Shown here: positions 47,301 to 57,897 of the stretch, piece after piece | How positions within the stretch are numbered: position 1 is the stretch's first letter | Layout of the letters: every line of letters begins with the position of its first letter | Source of the DNA: Sycobia sp. Sy_11 | Lineage: Eukaryota > Arthropoda > Insecta > Hymenoptera > Epichrysomallidae | Reading direction: 5' to 3' | Assembly: GCA_018907035.1 (NCBI GenBank) | Contig: JACCIC010000015.1 | Location: 1,731,001-1,795,000, forward strand | DNA: 64,000 bases | Notes under the pieces: generated by a model | Told to the model about the DNA's origin: nothing | Databases searched by the model: none | What the model saw: only the letters and a program-made list of their open reading frames with translations | Made by a program: the position numbers and the translations under genes

Positions 47301-50300
47301 TGTATAATTGTCAAATTATGTTTCACGAGAGTCATTGGTGTATATTTAATTTTTATTATTTCAATTCAGACGATTGGCTGTTATTCGAACGGTACTTAAG
47401 TTCCTTTAATCTTTAGATAGCAATAATAAATGTACTTTTCGTTATGTTAATTTTGTAACTTTCTAGCAAAATCAGATGCATACGCTTTTTAATTCATATA
47501 TATCATTTTCTCAAATCATAAAAATGTTCCCTGATATCTTCCGCAATCCATCTCGCATTATAAACGCGTAAGATTATAACGTAGGGAAGCATCTACAGGG
47601 TATGGGAAATCGTTGGCCATTAATAATTTTCTAGAATAAAACTAGTTGAAATCAGAGTTCAAACATAAGTTGTTTGATCAGGCTAAGGAATTGACTGTTG
47701 GCTTTGACCTTGAATGGATAATCATTTTCAAAAGTCTTCCATATCGATTTTTTGAAAATGCTACCATTATGAAGTGTGTCACATGCCAATGGGAACCTCG
47801 ATTTTACTGTCTTTATTCGGTAAAAAGTTGATCTTAAAGTGGGCTTGAAAATGAACTGCGAGAGCAAACGATAATTTAACACAATAGTTTCCACGATATC
47901 CATGAACTTTTATATGAAATGTTTACCAATAAACATGATTTTGTGAGATCTTTCGAATACCACGGAATAAAGGATTAAGATTGACCTTTTCATAAAATTA
48001 AAAATCAAACGTACCTCACGTATGGTTCAGTACGTAACCGTAACATATTAGTCTAGAGCTAAAAAGAAGTGTTCCTATTCAAAGAAAAAAGACTTCTTAA
48101 AAACGACTACAAAGGCTAAAAGCCAAAGGCACCAGTCATTTTCTATAAACAAATCTTACAACTTTTACGTTTAAACCATTTGATCTAATGACCGTTAATT
48201 ATTTCAAACCACCCGGTATAATAGTCAAGGTTAAAAAATCAATCAGTGGACTCACGCAGCCGTGCTGAAACCGTTCCTCCACATAACGTCCAGCCAAGGC
48301 ACTCGGTGTCTGGGGCCTGACGCCGCAGGTACGGCTCCTCAGGTCGCACTCGCTGCAGAGCAGCAGATTTGACTTGCTCCCCGGCTGCGACTTCCCGTAG
48401 CCGTTGCAGGCGAGGAGGCCCCCGTTCGCCCGTTCCGCGTCCGCCTCGCCGTCGTCCTCCTCCTCGTCGCTTTCGAAGAGCCGCTGGCTCAGGCTGCCGA
48501 TCGATTTGGTGTCGCTGCTCGCTGCCGCGACCTCCAGTCGCATCGACGTCGGCGACTGCAGGTGCTGCTGGTGACTCTGTGGCTGTTTTATTATTTTTTT
48601 TTTTTTTTGTTGTTGTGAAACCATAAAATACATTGGATGTTCAATTAAATGAGCGGTGAAAATTACTTTCAGGAGTATCATTATCGCATTTGTTTAAAGC
48701 CAAAAAGCTGAAGAGGCCAATGAATAACTTGTCAAAACAAATAAATTATAACTTTTGTAGATCAATTCCTTATTATTGTATTTAATCGAGATATAATGAA
48801 AAATAATGTATTATTATAAAATACTTTATTAAGAAGACAGTTTTTATCACATTTAAGGATCAAAATCTAAAAAAACGTATTATTGCACTATAAAGAAATG
48901 AAAACATATGAAGGATTATAAAATAACACATAGAAGCGTAAAGATATTAATGCCTCTGCACTTTTTCATATCATCATTCATTTTTACGTGAAATAATCCG
49001 AATCCAATGCCATAGTTACGATAAAACGATCATAGTTCCTAATTTTTAAGATATTAAATTCTAAAACAAATTGTTAAGGAGTAAGTTAAGAGTTCAAGCT
49101 CTCTATTAAATATACTTCTTTCCTTATAGTTCATTGTTTAGGAAATTGTAATCCTGTTAAATTCATCTAAAATTGCCATCATGAAAACTAGAATCTTGTT
49201 TCTTAAAAACGAGGAATTTTGATTGTATTACTATAGAACGATTAGAATTTGATTGGACTTATTCTAAGTTATTGATATACATGGCGTTCGTGACCTGATT
49301 AATCAATGTAGCGCACTGGTATCGAGCAGTAAAATTTGTATGTAAAAGTCGATAGGTATTTTGGATAGTTGGCAATAGTTTTTTGGGATATGATCCAATC
49401 AAACGTTCGTAAGTTCTTTATCTTTATATGCATTATAACTTCGCTATAATTTTATAACTTTAAGAGTGATAGTGAATATACGGAGGATGTGTATAAGAAT
49501 GGTAACTGATGAGCAGTATCTATTTACAGATCTTTTTTTTTGTCAGTTTTTATAATCGACTGTCATAAACACGCAGCATAAACATCTCCATCTACCTTCA
49601 CAAAAATCATAATTGTTAATTTCTGAGCATTCTGATGAATATTAACAACTACGACCATAATGATTTGCAACTGTTCAGTCCAAAACATATATATCTGGAA
49701 TACCTTTAAATATATGACGTCTTTTTAGTTTCCAATATACCCTGCTAATAAATCACTTCGGAGTTATCGTGCATATAAGTATTGGGATATTCAGTTTATT
49801 GCAGTAGTACTCATGCATATCAAAAAATGTTGTATCGCGATACATGGATTGACATAAATCCAAAGACATTGCAAATGCAATAAATGAAATTCAATTGATT
49901 TACAAAATACTGCTATTAAGTCTATTAACTTAATTAACATTTCTTTTTTACTTCACTCATTTAGTTGCGTGCATTATAGATGTTTTGTTACAAAACCATC
50001 ATTCTTCCTCACCATAAAAGATTTCATTCATTAGTTTGCTTTTATGTATATATATAGAAGCACATTCTCCAGATGGTAAACATTTTAATTTATTATTTCA
50101 GAATGGAGAAAGAAAAATCAGCTGATGAATTCTATATATCTTTTATGAAAACTTGAGATAGTCTGTGAAAAGAGTTAGCTAATACTGAGCTAGCTAATTT
50201 ACTCTATGAAAAATATAGAATTTTTTTCAACCGAATTCAAATATTATTTTTAATTCAATTCACATTAAAAATATACTTCGAAAAATATAAATATTCTATA

Positions 50301-51594
50301 AACAAAAAAACAAAAACAAAAAATACAGCTAGCATTTTATAAAATGAATATAATTGAAATCTAAAGAATACTAAAAGTGACAAAAGTTATTTCAAATTAT
50401 TATTTTACAATATGTGCTTTCTATAAATCCTATAAATATAATATTACTTCGAGACTAATTCTGTGAATCGCACGCTCGTCCTCGGCTATCAACGCAAAAC
50501 TGCACTCGAACGTCCATTTTGACAAAAAATTAAACGTATTTAAGACAGAGCATTTAATTTAATCAAGATTATTTCCTTTTAAAATTTTAATAAAAGACAC
50601 AATCAAATTCTGTATCCTCTTCCAATTAGCTATTGTTGATGTTTTCGCGTTCTTTAATTAAATCATCTTATTCCATATTCCTTCGAATAAATAAATATAA
50701 ATACACTTAGTTTTTTTTTAATAATAGATGGAAATTCCTTCTGTTCTCAATGAAAAGCTGAACAAGATTGTTATTTCCGAAATATGTAACAGAATTGGTG
50801 GAAATATATTCTTAACAAATCTTATTTTACTTTAATCTTATTTAAATCACAAAATCTATAAACTAATTTAATTTGGTCGAAATAAGTTTATTACCCTTTA
50901 CCCTTCGTAATAATAATCTACAATTTCGGACGGACGCTATCTATAATACGACCTATCTATGGATAAATGCTCATTCGAAGTACTGGACCTTTTCGGACTT
51001 GCCGCAACGAAGTCGATGGCAATACGAAAAGTTTTACACGACAGTTGATTAAGTTCACTGCCCGAATTCTTAGAGCGTTAACTAGGACTAATTTCGCAAT
51101 TAGATAATTAGCACGCACTTGTAACATTGATCCACGGGGGCGGGGGGGGGGGGCGGGGACGCGTAATGTACGCGTCAAGGGCGAGTTTAATCCTTACCGT
51201 CTGCTCCTGGAGATAGCGGTGGATCCGGTCGAGGCGCGAGTTGCCGCGCTCCGCACGCGGCCCAGTTTCTCGTTAAATGATGCTCTCACGATTGCGCTCG
51301 TTGTCCTCGAGGCTGGAGGTCGAGCTCGCGCCACCTATCTGCATCTCGATCTCGGCGAGCCGGTGCTCGACCTCCCACTGCTGCTGGTTGAGCTTGAGGC
51401 TCATCGAGGCGTTCTCGGACTCGAGGCAGATCAGCCGGTCGCGCAGCCGCTTGATCTCGGCGAGGAGGGGCTCGTGGCCCGAGAGCGGGGTCGTGCCCTC
51501 GCTGATCAGCTGCGTCATGCTGTTGCAGGTCATGCCTGGAAAAGGGTGCCGGGGGGAGAGGGCGAGGGTGGCACGTTAGTTTGCGGTCAAGGTA

Positions 51595-51640
<46 letters not shown>

Positions 51641-52832
51641 TTTCAGGAACGTTAAGGGTTTTTTTATTCATTAACTAACAGTTGACTTTGACATCTTCGT
51701 TTTGACTTTCCTCGGCTCTTCCGATTCGTTATTTATATCTTTTTGTGGAGAAATTATATTACATGCTAATGTTGAAAGCTTTTTAACGATGCCACTATCA
51801 GATTTTATTATTTTATCAGTTTGATTATTAGAAAATCTCAGAAGACATTAGTTCAGTATTTAATAAATGAATTCAATTATCTTTCAGAGAAAAAAAATCA
51901 TTAGCAGTTTAATGGTGTTTAGCAATAAATTGTTGGATTGCATCAAAAATAAATTACAGACAGACATAATTATGGAATATAATTCTTATATTAGTGAGAT
52001 TTTTAATGACGGAAAAGATAATGACAGTTCATAAAATTGATATCGTTTTAAATTGATGTCAGTGATTATATCGAGTAACAAACTATAGCACTTTCTCTGT
52101 CATTCGTTGCAAAAGTATTACAAAAACAATTGCGACATTATAAAACTGCATTTATGAAACGGGCGCGAAGAAATTAAACAATATATGTATATTATATGCT
52201 TATGTTGTAACATCGCGTATTAATTTCAGATTGTTTTTTTTTGGTTAATTAAATTAATTTAGTGTTTTCCCAAGCGATTCTGTTTTAATCAGTAAGTTAA
52301 TTACTAAGCAAGATTTAGCAGGGTATGAATTTTTAGAACAATACATTTCATACTGATTTAAAATTATACTTAAGATTGTTTGATTACAAATGAGACAGAT
52401 GTTTTTTCAGTAACAGGCATATTAAAATACTTGTTTATGTTTTGCTAATCAAAATCATTTTTACTGGCAATCGTTTTCGATGTTATGCTATTTTTAAATA
52501 TTAATACAAAAAGAGAAAATATAGTACATAAAGCTTTTTTCATTTATCATTCAAGGCATAAAATAATAATTAATAAGCATATAAAAGTTTTCTTAAAATG
52601 ACATCAACTGAAGATTTCTTTTAATGAATAATGTTAATGTACTTATTTCTTCCAACAGTTTTAATTAATTAATATATGTATATATAAGGAAAACATTCAG
52701 CAAATTCCAAATAAACTGCAGAGTTTCGAAGCGGTTTCGTAATTACTTAGCGAAAGAGCATGGAATCTAGAAATGTAAAAAGTCAGATTAAAGCAGAAGA
52801 AAGCGAAGCGTTGTGTCGATATAGATTCATCA

Positions 52833-52890
<58 letters not shown>

Positions 52891-55508
52891 ATAAAGGATT
52901 GCTACATCCTCACGCCCCACTATACACGAATCAACCACCATTCTCGATCGGACGAACACATCGTTAATCCTCTTCTCAGCCACTGGCAATTTATTTTAAC
53001 CTTCGTTAGAAGTCGGGACGCGCGCGTGCGGGAAGAAGCCAATTAATCGAACTGACAGAATAGAAGTCGACGACACCGACGAAGGTTCTCGAGTTCTTGA
53101 GGAGGGCTGGACGAGAGCCATTTCGGGCGCGTCGATCCCAATCCCAAGGGGTCGATCGGCCGGCCCATCCCTCGAGCGCGCCTACGAATTTCCGTGTTCC
53201 GTCCCCCCCCCCCACCCTGCGCGCCACGCGGGGCGAGACTCGTTCGCGGCATCGCCGGCGAACGCCTTCCGTTTGCCGGGCCAACGGCTCGTGGCTTTTC
53301 CGGCTGACGCCGCAACGACGGCTGCCCGGCCAATCCCCGCTATCGTCGATGGCGCGAACTCTGCCCGCGATCGGCAACACGGCCGATAAAGGGTGGGGGT
53401 GGGGGTGGGGCGGAGAGACCGAGTACAGCTGCTGGGAGTAATTGAAACGCGCGAGCGCAATCGATAGCGGAGATCGCGCGGATTGTCAAGCGGGTCGATT
53501 GCGGCGAGGGACGAAGTTGTGGGGGGAGGGGGGATATTAGTGCGGTGCGCCGTTGCGCGGTCTGAGGTTCGCTTCGGACTTGTAGGTAACGAGGCCGGCA
53601 TACGAAATTATTGTCGTTTGAGTAGCCCCGGGGCAACTGTAATTGGTACTTATTCTCGCCGCGCTGCGCGATAAACCGCGAGGACCCGCCGAATCCGGTC
53701 TGACGGTCGTGGATTTGCCAATGCCAATTTGCCGGGATTTTGAGAAAAACCTTAACGAGCACGCGGGTGGGAAATTCTTGATCTATGCTACTGACGATTA
53801 ATGACGACGCGCTACTTCGTATTTGAAGAAATGAATTGTGATGATGGCTATATTTGCAATTTTCTTGCCAGACAGTCTGTAAAGGATCATAGATTAGCTC
53901 TCAAATTAAGCTTATACATCGAAATGTAAGATATATATTTTCCATTTAAGTAGCAACTGGTCGCAATAGGCGAATATCATTTAATTATTTATTTAAACAA
54001 TTTTATACAAAGAGCGTAATACGAGGAGTACCGGGAATACAATCGTCTGTATCAAAGTTTTATCAAGACATAAATACTAGCAGTACTCGGCTCAGCATTG
54101 CCGGAGATGTGAATTGGCTCGACCTATTGGAAAGCTCAATAGTGTTTCTAATCAATACCATTTCATTATAGATGAAATACAGTGAAAATAGACATAATAT
54201 AGCCATTTAATTCGTTTATTAGACGCACCTGATCAATTAAGCCAGTGGCTTCTAGTTATGAAAATCTTAGAGCTAATCCTACAAGAACTAAAATCCTGCA
54301 AGAAAATTTTCAGCAAAATCTAAGATTGCTTCCAATTATTTCAAGTTGCTACTGCAGCATTAGGTTAGCTAATTGTAATTTTCAAAATCTGAGCGATTAT
54401 AGGTAATCATCAGATGAGAGCATTCGTACGCTTGACTACATTCATTACGATTTCCTTAATACTTTTCATTGACAGATACACTGATTGTAGTGGAGAAAAA
54501 TACACATTTCTATGAATATAACATAATTCGAAGGGTAAAATATGGCATATGCCACTTTCGTAAGTCGGATCAACGGATTGGAAAAAATTATAGATAATTG
54601 AATCGACTAAGTAGCTTCACAGATTTTTGTATACACGTAAAGGTTGCTATTTTTTTCTGTAATTGAATCGATATTTTATGTAACCGAATGAAACAAATAT
54701 TGAATTGTGCAAGAAATTTTTCATAATTATTTAGCTGCAAACACTTTTTCTGTACATTGTAAAATGATAAAGTTAATCTTGGTCTATAGAGCTCTATTTT
54801 TTCACCTGCGCGTACTAAAAACCTAATTTGCCCTGACAAAGAAAAGGAAAATCTCTTCTGCTGACCTCGAAACAGCGAATAACGCAAAGTTCAATATCGC
54901 CATCCAAAATTCAGTTTCTGAAAACAACCGTCCATACATCGATCATGACATCCCGCGCACTTTTGCTACGCCATAACGCCCCCTTCACACCTATACGCGC
55001 TCCTAGTCTATCGCATAACCCCCTCCCCCCGAGCAGGGCGATTAAAAAAAACAATTGAGGATCTTCTCACCCGAGTGCGAGGACTGCCGTCCCGTGGAAG
55101 GCTGCGTCGCCGCCGACTGTGGCGCCCTCGTCGTCGCGTCCTCGCTGCTGTGACCGCTGCTGGTCGCGCTCATCGGGCTGTCCGCGTTCCTCGAGGCCCG
55201 CCGATGATGGCCCGCCCTGGGCGAGACCTCGGCGCCGGCTGCCGCGGTAGCCGCCGTCGCCGTCGGGGTCGACAGGTGATGCATCATCATGCCGGCGACC
55301 GAGTGGTGGCCCGGGGTCGCCACCGCCGCCCGGGCGTGATGACCGCCGACGCGCGAGCCCAGGGGGCTCGGGCTCGACGAGAAGATCGAGTGGCCCAAGG
55401 AGTGGGTGCCGCCCCGCAGGTCCAGCGGCGAGATCAGCATCTCCTCCAGGGGGATGCGGCCCCGGGACTCCACCAGGCCCGGGGTGCTCTGGCACCTGCC
55501 CATCGCCG
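43786..55508 (-). CDS. unidentified coiled-coil, cysteine-rich scaffold-type protein (4 exons, 5' end missing)
   Basis: Exons 55508-55071, 51535-51198, 48582-48256 and 44358-43786 join with agreeing phases to 558 codons including the stop, and are strongly GC-rich against AT-rich introns. The order is: a Ser/Pro/His/Ala-rich disordered part; a coiled coil (PLLAEIKRLRDRLICLESEN, then ASMSLKLNQQQWEVEHRLAE); a second short helix (NSRLDRIHRYLQEQT); an acidic segment (DEEEDDGEADAE); and a tail with CxxC pairs (CSEC, CAQC, CPHC, CFSC) that may bind zinc. One in-frame TAA (51275-51273) lies between the two helical parts. I do not recognise the family; a cytoskeletal or signalling scaffold is only an impression. 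Upstream coding exons are required because the first acceptor is in phase 1. Confidence 0.75.
45120..45720 (+). mobile_element. decayed mariner transposase in an intron
   Basis: Collinear traces of mariner transposase: near 45190 STVQS...FAVVKEKYKC, near 45505 FHQDN (the catalytic QDNARPH block), then STKTMVKLKELNV (HTALKTQEKLEELG-like), then IERLIASIDAYFKCKDKSFY (EIxxAVxxFFxSKxxEFY-like) and NISYFKRNVLMY. Many stops and frameshifts; the conserved PYSPDLAPSD block is deleted. No terminal repeats recognised. Confidence 0.65.
45751..45855 (+). repeat. two adjacent tandem duplications
   Basis: A 22-bp unit ATTCAGCGATGTGTTACTAT-GG (45751) is repeated at 45773 with two changes. A roughly 27-bp unit starting GTTTCTACTATGGCC (45801) is repeated at 45828 with a few changes. 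Confidence 0.85.
48256..48582 (-). CDS. minus-strand gene, exon C (acidic, CxxC)
   Basis: Acceptor AAAACAG|CCA, donor TGC|GTGAGT, phase 0 on both sides. Reads PQSHQQHLQSPTSMRLEV, SIGSLSQRLFESDEEEDDGE, LLLCSECDLRSRTCGVRPQT and RYVEERFQHGC. The translation past the donor soon loses coding character. Confidence 0.8.
48583..51197 (-). other. intron of the minus-strand gene
   Basis: 2.6 kb, AT-rich, with a G/C homopolymer patch (about 51133-51160) just after the donor. No other feature seen. Confidence 0.6.
51198..51535 (-). CDS. minus-strand gene, exon B (coiled coil) with in-frame TAA
   Basis: Acceptor TTTTCCAG|GC completes Gly with exon A; donor CAGACG|GTAAGG at 51197. It encodes MTCNSMTQLISEGTTPLSGH, then the heptad-rich EPLLAEIKRLRDRLICLE and LNQQQWEVEHRLAEIEMQI, then SSLEDNERNRESII, TAA, RETGPRAERGNSRLDRIHRY and LQEQT. 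The frame after the TAA is the one needed by the next exon, so the exon boundaries are sound and the stop is the anomaly. Confidence 0.75.
51597..51634. repeat. (TA)n microsatellite
   Basis: About 19 TA units, just upstream of exon B. Confidence 0.97.
52837..52886. repeat. (TA)n microsatellite
   Basis: About 25 TA units. Confidence 0.97.
53010..53770. other. GC/CpG-rich block inside an intron
   Basis: Sharp rise in GC and CpG with G- and C-runs (CCCCCCCCCC near 53204, GGGGGTGGGGGTGGGG near 53394). Composition resembles the island at 1-870. It may be an alternative promoter for a shorter isoform of the minus-strand gene starting just upstream of exon B; this is inference from position and composition. 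Confidence 0.3.
55071..55508 (-). CDS. minus-strand gene, exon A (Ser/Pro/His/Ala-rich)
   Basis: Acceptor GCATTCCCTCAG|CG at 55510-55509, donor TCGG|GTGAGA at 55070. The frame reads AAMGRCQSTPGLVESRGRIP, LEEMLISPLDLRGG and onward, rich in Ser, Pro, His and Ala. Phase 1 in and 1 out. The frame stays open upstream to an ATG at 55614, so an alternative start there cannot be excluded, but the acceptor with its pyrimidine tract is the better model. Confidence 0.75.
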
Positions 55509-55660
55509 CTGAGGGAATGCGAAGGGTGCGTGAGGCGTCGGCCGTGCGTATTCTATGCGCTTTCGTTGCGCGAATGAAAAAGTGTCCCGCGCCCGGTTCT
55601 ACGGCATTTGTCATGGAGTGAGGTTTCGGCGTGCGGTGGCTTTTTTGTTGGTCGGTTGGC

Positions 55661-55680
55661 TTTTTTTTTTTTTTTTTTTT
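55661..55680. repeat. poly(T) tract
   Basis: Twenty-one consecutive T (55660-55680 including the flanking base), upstream of exon A on the minus strand. Confidence 0.9.
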
Positions 55681-56418
55681 GTTCTACTTTCATATATAGA
55701 TGCACTGGAGGGAAGCGTTGTAAAATAATTGCTGTATGTGAGGATCTCCAACGTACTTTAGAATTTACTTTTACTTTCTTAATTTAATTTACATTTACTA
55801 ATGGCAGATTTCATGCTGCCATTCACACGAGTAAACGACAAAAAAAATCGTTTTATACGCTAACCAAAATTTTTAAAATTTGAAAGAATTTAAAAACTTT
55901 TAGTAATTTATTTTGTGTAAGTATGCTCATAATATAAAATATACTATCTTTCTCTTGAAATGAATTGTGATATTTTTCTCTCGTATACCTTTGTGATAGG
56001 TTCGTGTACTAGAGAGACCATGAGACATTATTTCATAAATTTCTTATTTTAATTACAAATTTACTTTTCAGTCTCTTAAATTATTATTTTATTACATTAT
56101 TAACGAAGCATGAACGAATAAAGTAAAAAATATCTTTACAGTATTAAATAATTGATCAATATTACTGTCTTATACACGAACTTTAAAAAAGATTTATGTT
56201 ATAATCAGTTTTCGATTGAAATTAAATCATCTCCGTGGCCTTTTTCAGACCTGAAATAGGGTTGTTGCATGATTTGTAAAAGCATTTTCAATGAGTAGGT
56301 TATAAAATTACTAAATAATATAACTTTTTAAAGTCTACCAAAATGCTCTGAAAATGATTTCTCTTATCTAATGTTGTTTTTAGAACGATCCCTAATTATA
56401 AAGAGTCGTACAATAAAA

Positions 56419-56985
56419 TTAATAAATATCTGCCTTACAGCCTTTATATTATTTAGTATATTATACTAAAATAATAACAACCAGACTGTTCTTGTTTATG
56501 ATCACCCCGAAGAATATGAAATAGAAATTACTACTAAAAATAAAATAAAATTAGAGTAACAATTAAAAATAATAAAAATAAACTATGTCAATAATAACAA
56601 AGGAAAACCTGACTGCCACCTTAAATTCACCTTCGATATCGAACGTTTCGAACTGCTATGGTTCATCTTCGAGTAGTAAACTAGTTTACAATTTAGTTTA
56701 GAGTTTAGTCCTTGAAGGTGGGCCATAGCCGTTTGCAACGTCGGTCATCGAAGGTGAATTAAAATTTAAGATGCTGGGGCAGTCAGGTTGTCCTTTGTTC
56801 ATTTGGAATATAGTTTATTATTTTTCTTATTTTTCATTTTTAGTATAATATTATTTTATTTTTAGTAGTAATTTCTCTTTCAGATTCTTCGGGAGTGATC
56901 GTAAACAATGACAGTTTGACTGTTATTATATTAGTATAATATATTGGAGTATAAAGACTGTAAGAGCGATAAAAATATTTATTAA
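56419..56985. mobile_element. long-inverted-repeat element family, copy 3 (both arms, palindromic)
   Basis: The left end TTAATAAATATCTGCCTTAC and the right end, read on the minus strand, TTAATAAATATTTTTATCGC both continue into CTTACAG and CTTTATA. Each arm then has the blocks CAGACTGT or CAAACTGT, GATCAC(C/T)CCGAAGAAT, ACAACCTGACTGCC and TTCACCTTCGAT, meeting at a centre near 56690-56705. The whole 567 bp is thus one imperfect palindrome. A decayed hammerhead-like motif is present in each arm (minus strand 56667-56643; plus strand about 56708-56746). No coding sequence. The left flank (AAAATTAATAAAT) and right flank (ATTTATTAATTTAA) leave the target duplication ambiguous. Confidence 0.85.
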
Positions 56986-57123
56986 TTTAATTCAGAACAT
57001 CTGACATAAGTACCATATTTAATTCATTAAATTAATATATATAAATACATCCAAAGGTACCTCAAAATGCATTGGTCGGTTGAATGACATGGTATCGCCA
57101 TAGGCCACGTATATTTCATACGG

Positions 57124-57187
57124 AGCGTATATTACTAAAGAAAAATTCGTATATTACTAAGAGCGTATATTATTAAAGAAAACTCGT
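57124..57187 (+). repeat. short tandem repeat
   Basis: Three copies of a CGTATATTACTAA(AGAAAA)-type unit near 57126, 57149 and 57163. Confidence 0.75.
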
Positions 57188-57847
57188 AAGGAATGAAAAT
57201 TTTTTTTAAATTAGGTCTTCCTTGCAATCGCAATGTGACGTATTGAACATTCTAATCAATACAAATCCTTCAGTTAGATACGTCTATTATTGTAATTCTA
57301 GAATTATTTTTCAAATTCAAATTTTATATTTAATTTTTGAAATAATTAAGAGCATAATATTTGTGTCATACAACAACCCTATTCAGATTTAGTTCATCAA
57401 AATAAGTAAAATGCAAAGATTGAAATCGACCGCATTTGTATTCTATTAAGCCAACACCATCGTTCACGATATGTTTATTCTATACTTTATGATTCGTCGA
57501 TAGGCCACAGTTGTGATACTTGATTATCAGTGTTGGTGTTATGGTGCGTGATTTTGAATTGTGTTCAAAATTTGATTTTTTTTTATACAAATCTAAAGTA
57601 CGTTGGCTTGTTTTTTATGTTTTTTAGCTTGGAAAGCAATATTTTACGAATATCGAATAAATCAAACGTGACTTAATTTTTATTTTTGCATGTTTTTGGT
57701 TTCGTTATTTATTACTACTTTAGATTTATTAATATTAAAAATACAAAGTGAAAATAATAAAATAAGAGAAGAATAAACCATGTATTTTCTAATTAACTGT
57801 AACTTTTGAACTGAATCTTCATTCTAATAATACTCTTTGCGATTAAA

Positions 57848-57897
57848 ATGGTTCATTATAAATTTTCCTTTTTCAATTTGTTTAAGTAATGAACCAT
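57848..57897. repeat. hairpin with perfect 11-bp stem
   Basis: ATGGTTCATTA (57848) and TAATGAACCAT (57887) are exact reverse complements separated by 28 bases. Confidence 0.75.

Larger units (their letters stand above)
44359..48255 (-). other. intron of the minus-strand gene
   Basis: 3.9 kb, AT-rich. It holds a dead mariner (45120-45720) and two small tandem duplications (45751-45855). The open frame at 46791-47147 (+) is long for this composition but matches nothing I recognise and has no splice or start support. Confidence 0.6.
51536..55070 (-). other. intron of the minus-strand gene
   Basis: 3.5 kb. Contains (TA)n tracts at 51597 and 52837 and a strongly GC/CpG-rich block at 53010-53770 in which every frame is long because of composition. 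That block could be an internal promoter or enhancer; no exon with a convincing acceptor and donor was found in it. Confidence 0.5.

Noticed and set aside
50100..50160. CTGATGA at 50121 as another hammerhead core
   Set aside because: The following sequence cannot form helix II and GAAAAC is not placed correctly.
51269..51289. A 21-nt intron removing the in-frame TAA of exon B
   Set aside because: It has GTGAGA and AG ends and keeps the frame, but is far shorter than introns that animal spliceosomes are known to remove; kept only as one alternative explanation.
53006..53762. Several overlapping long frames in the GC-rich block
   Set aside because: All frames on both strands are open because stops are rare at this GC content; no splice pair or homology seen.
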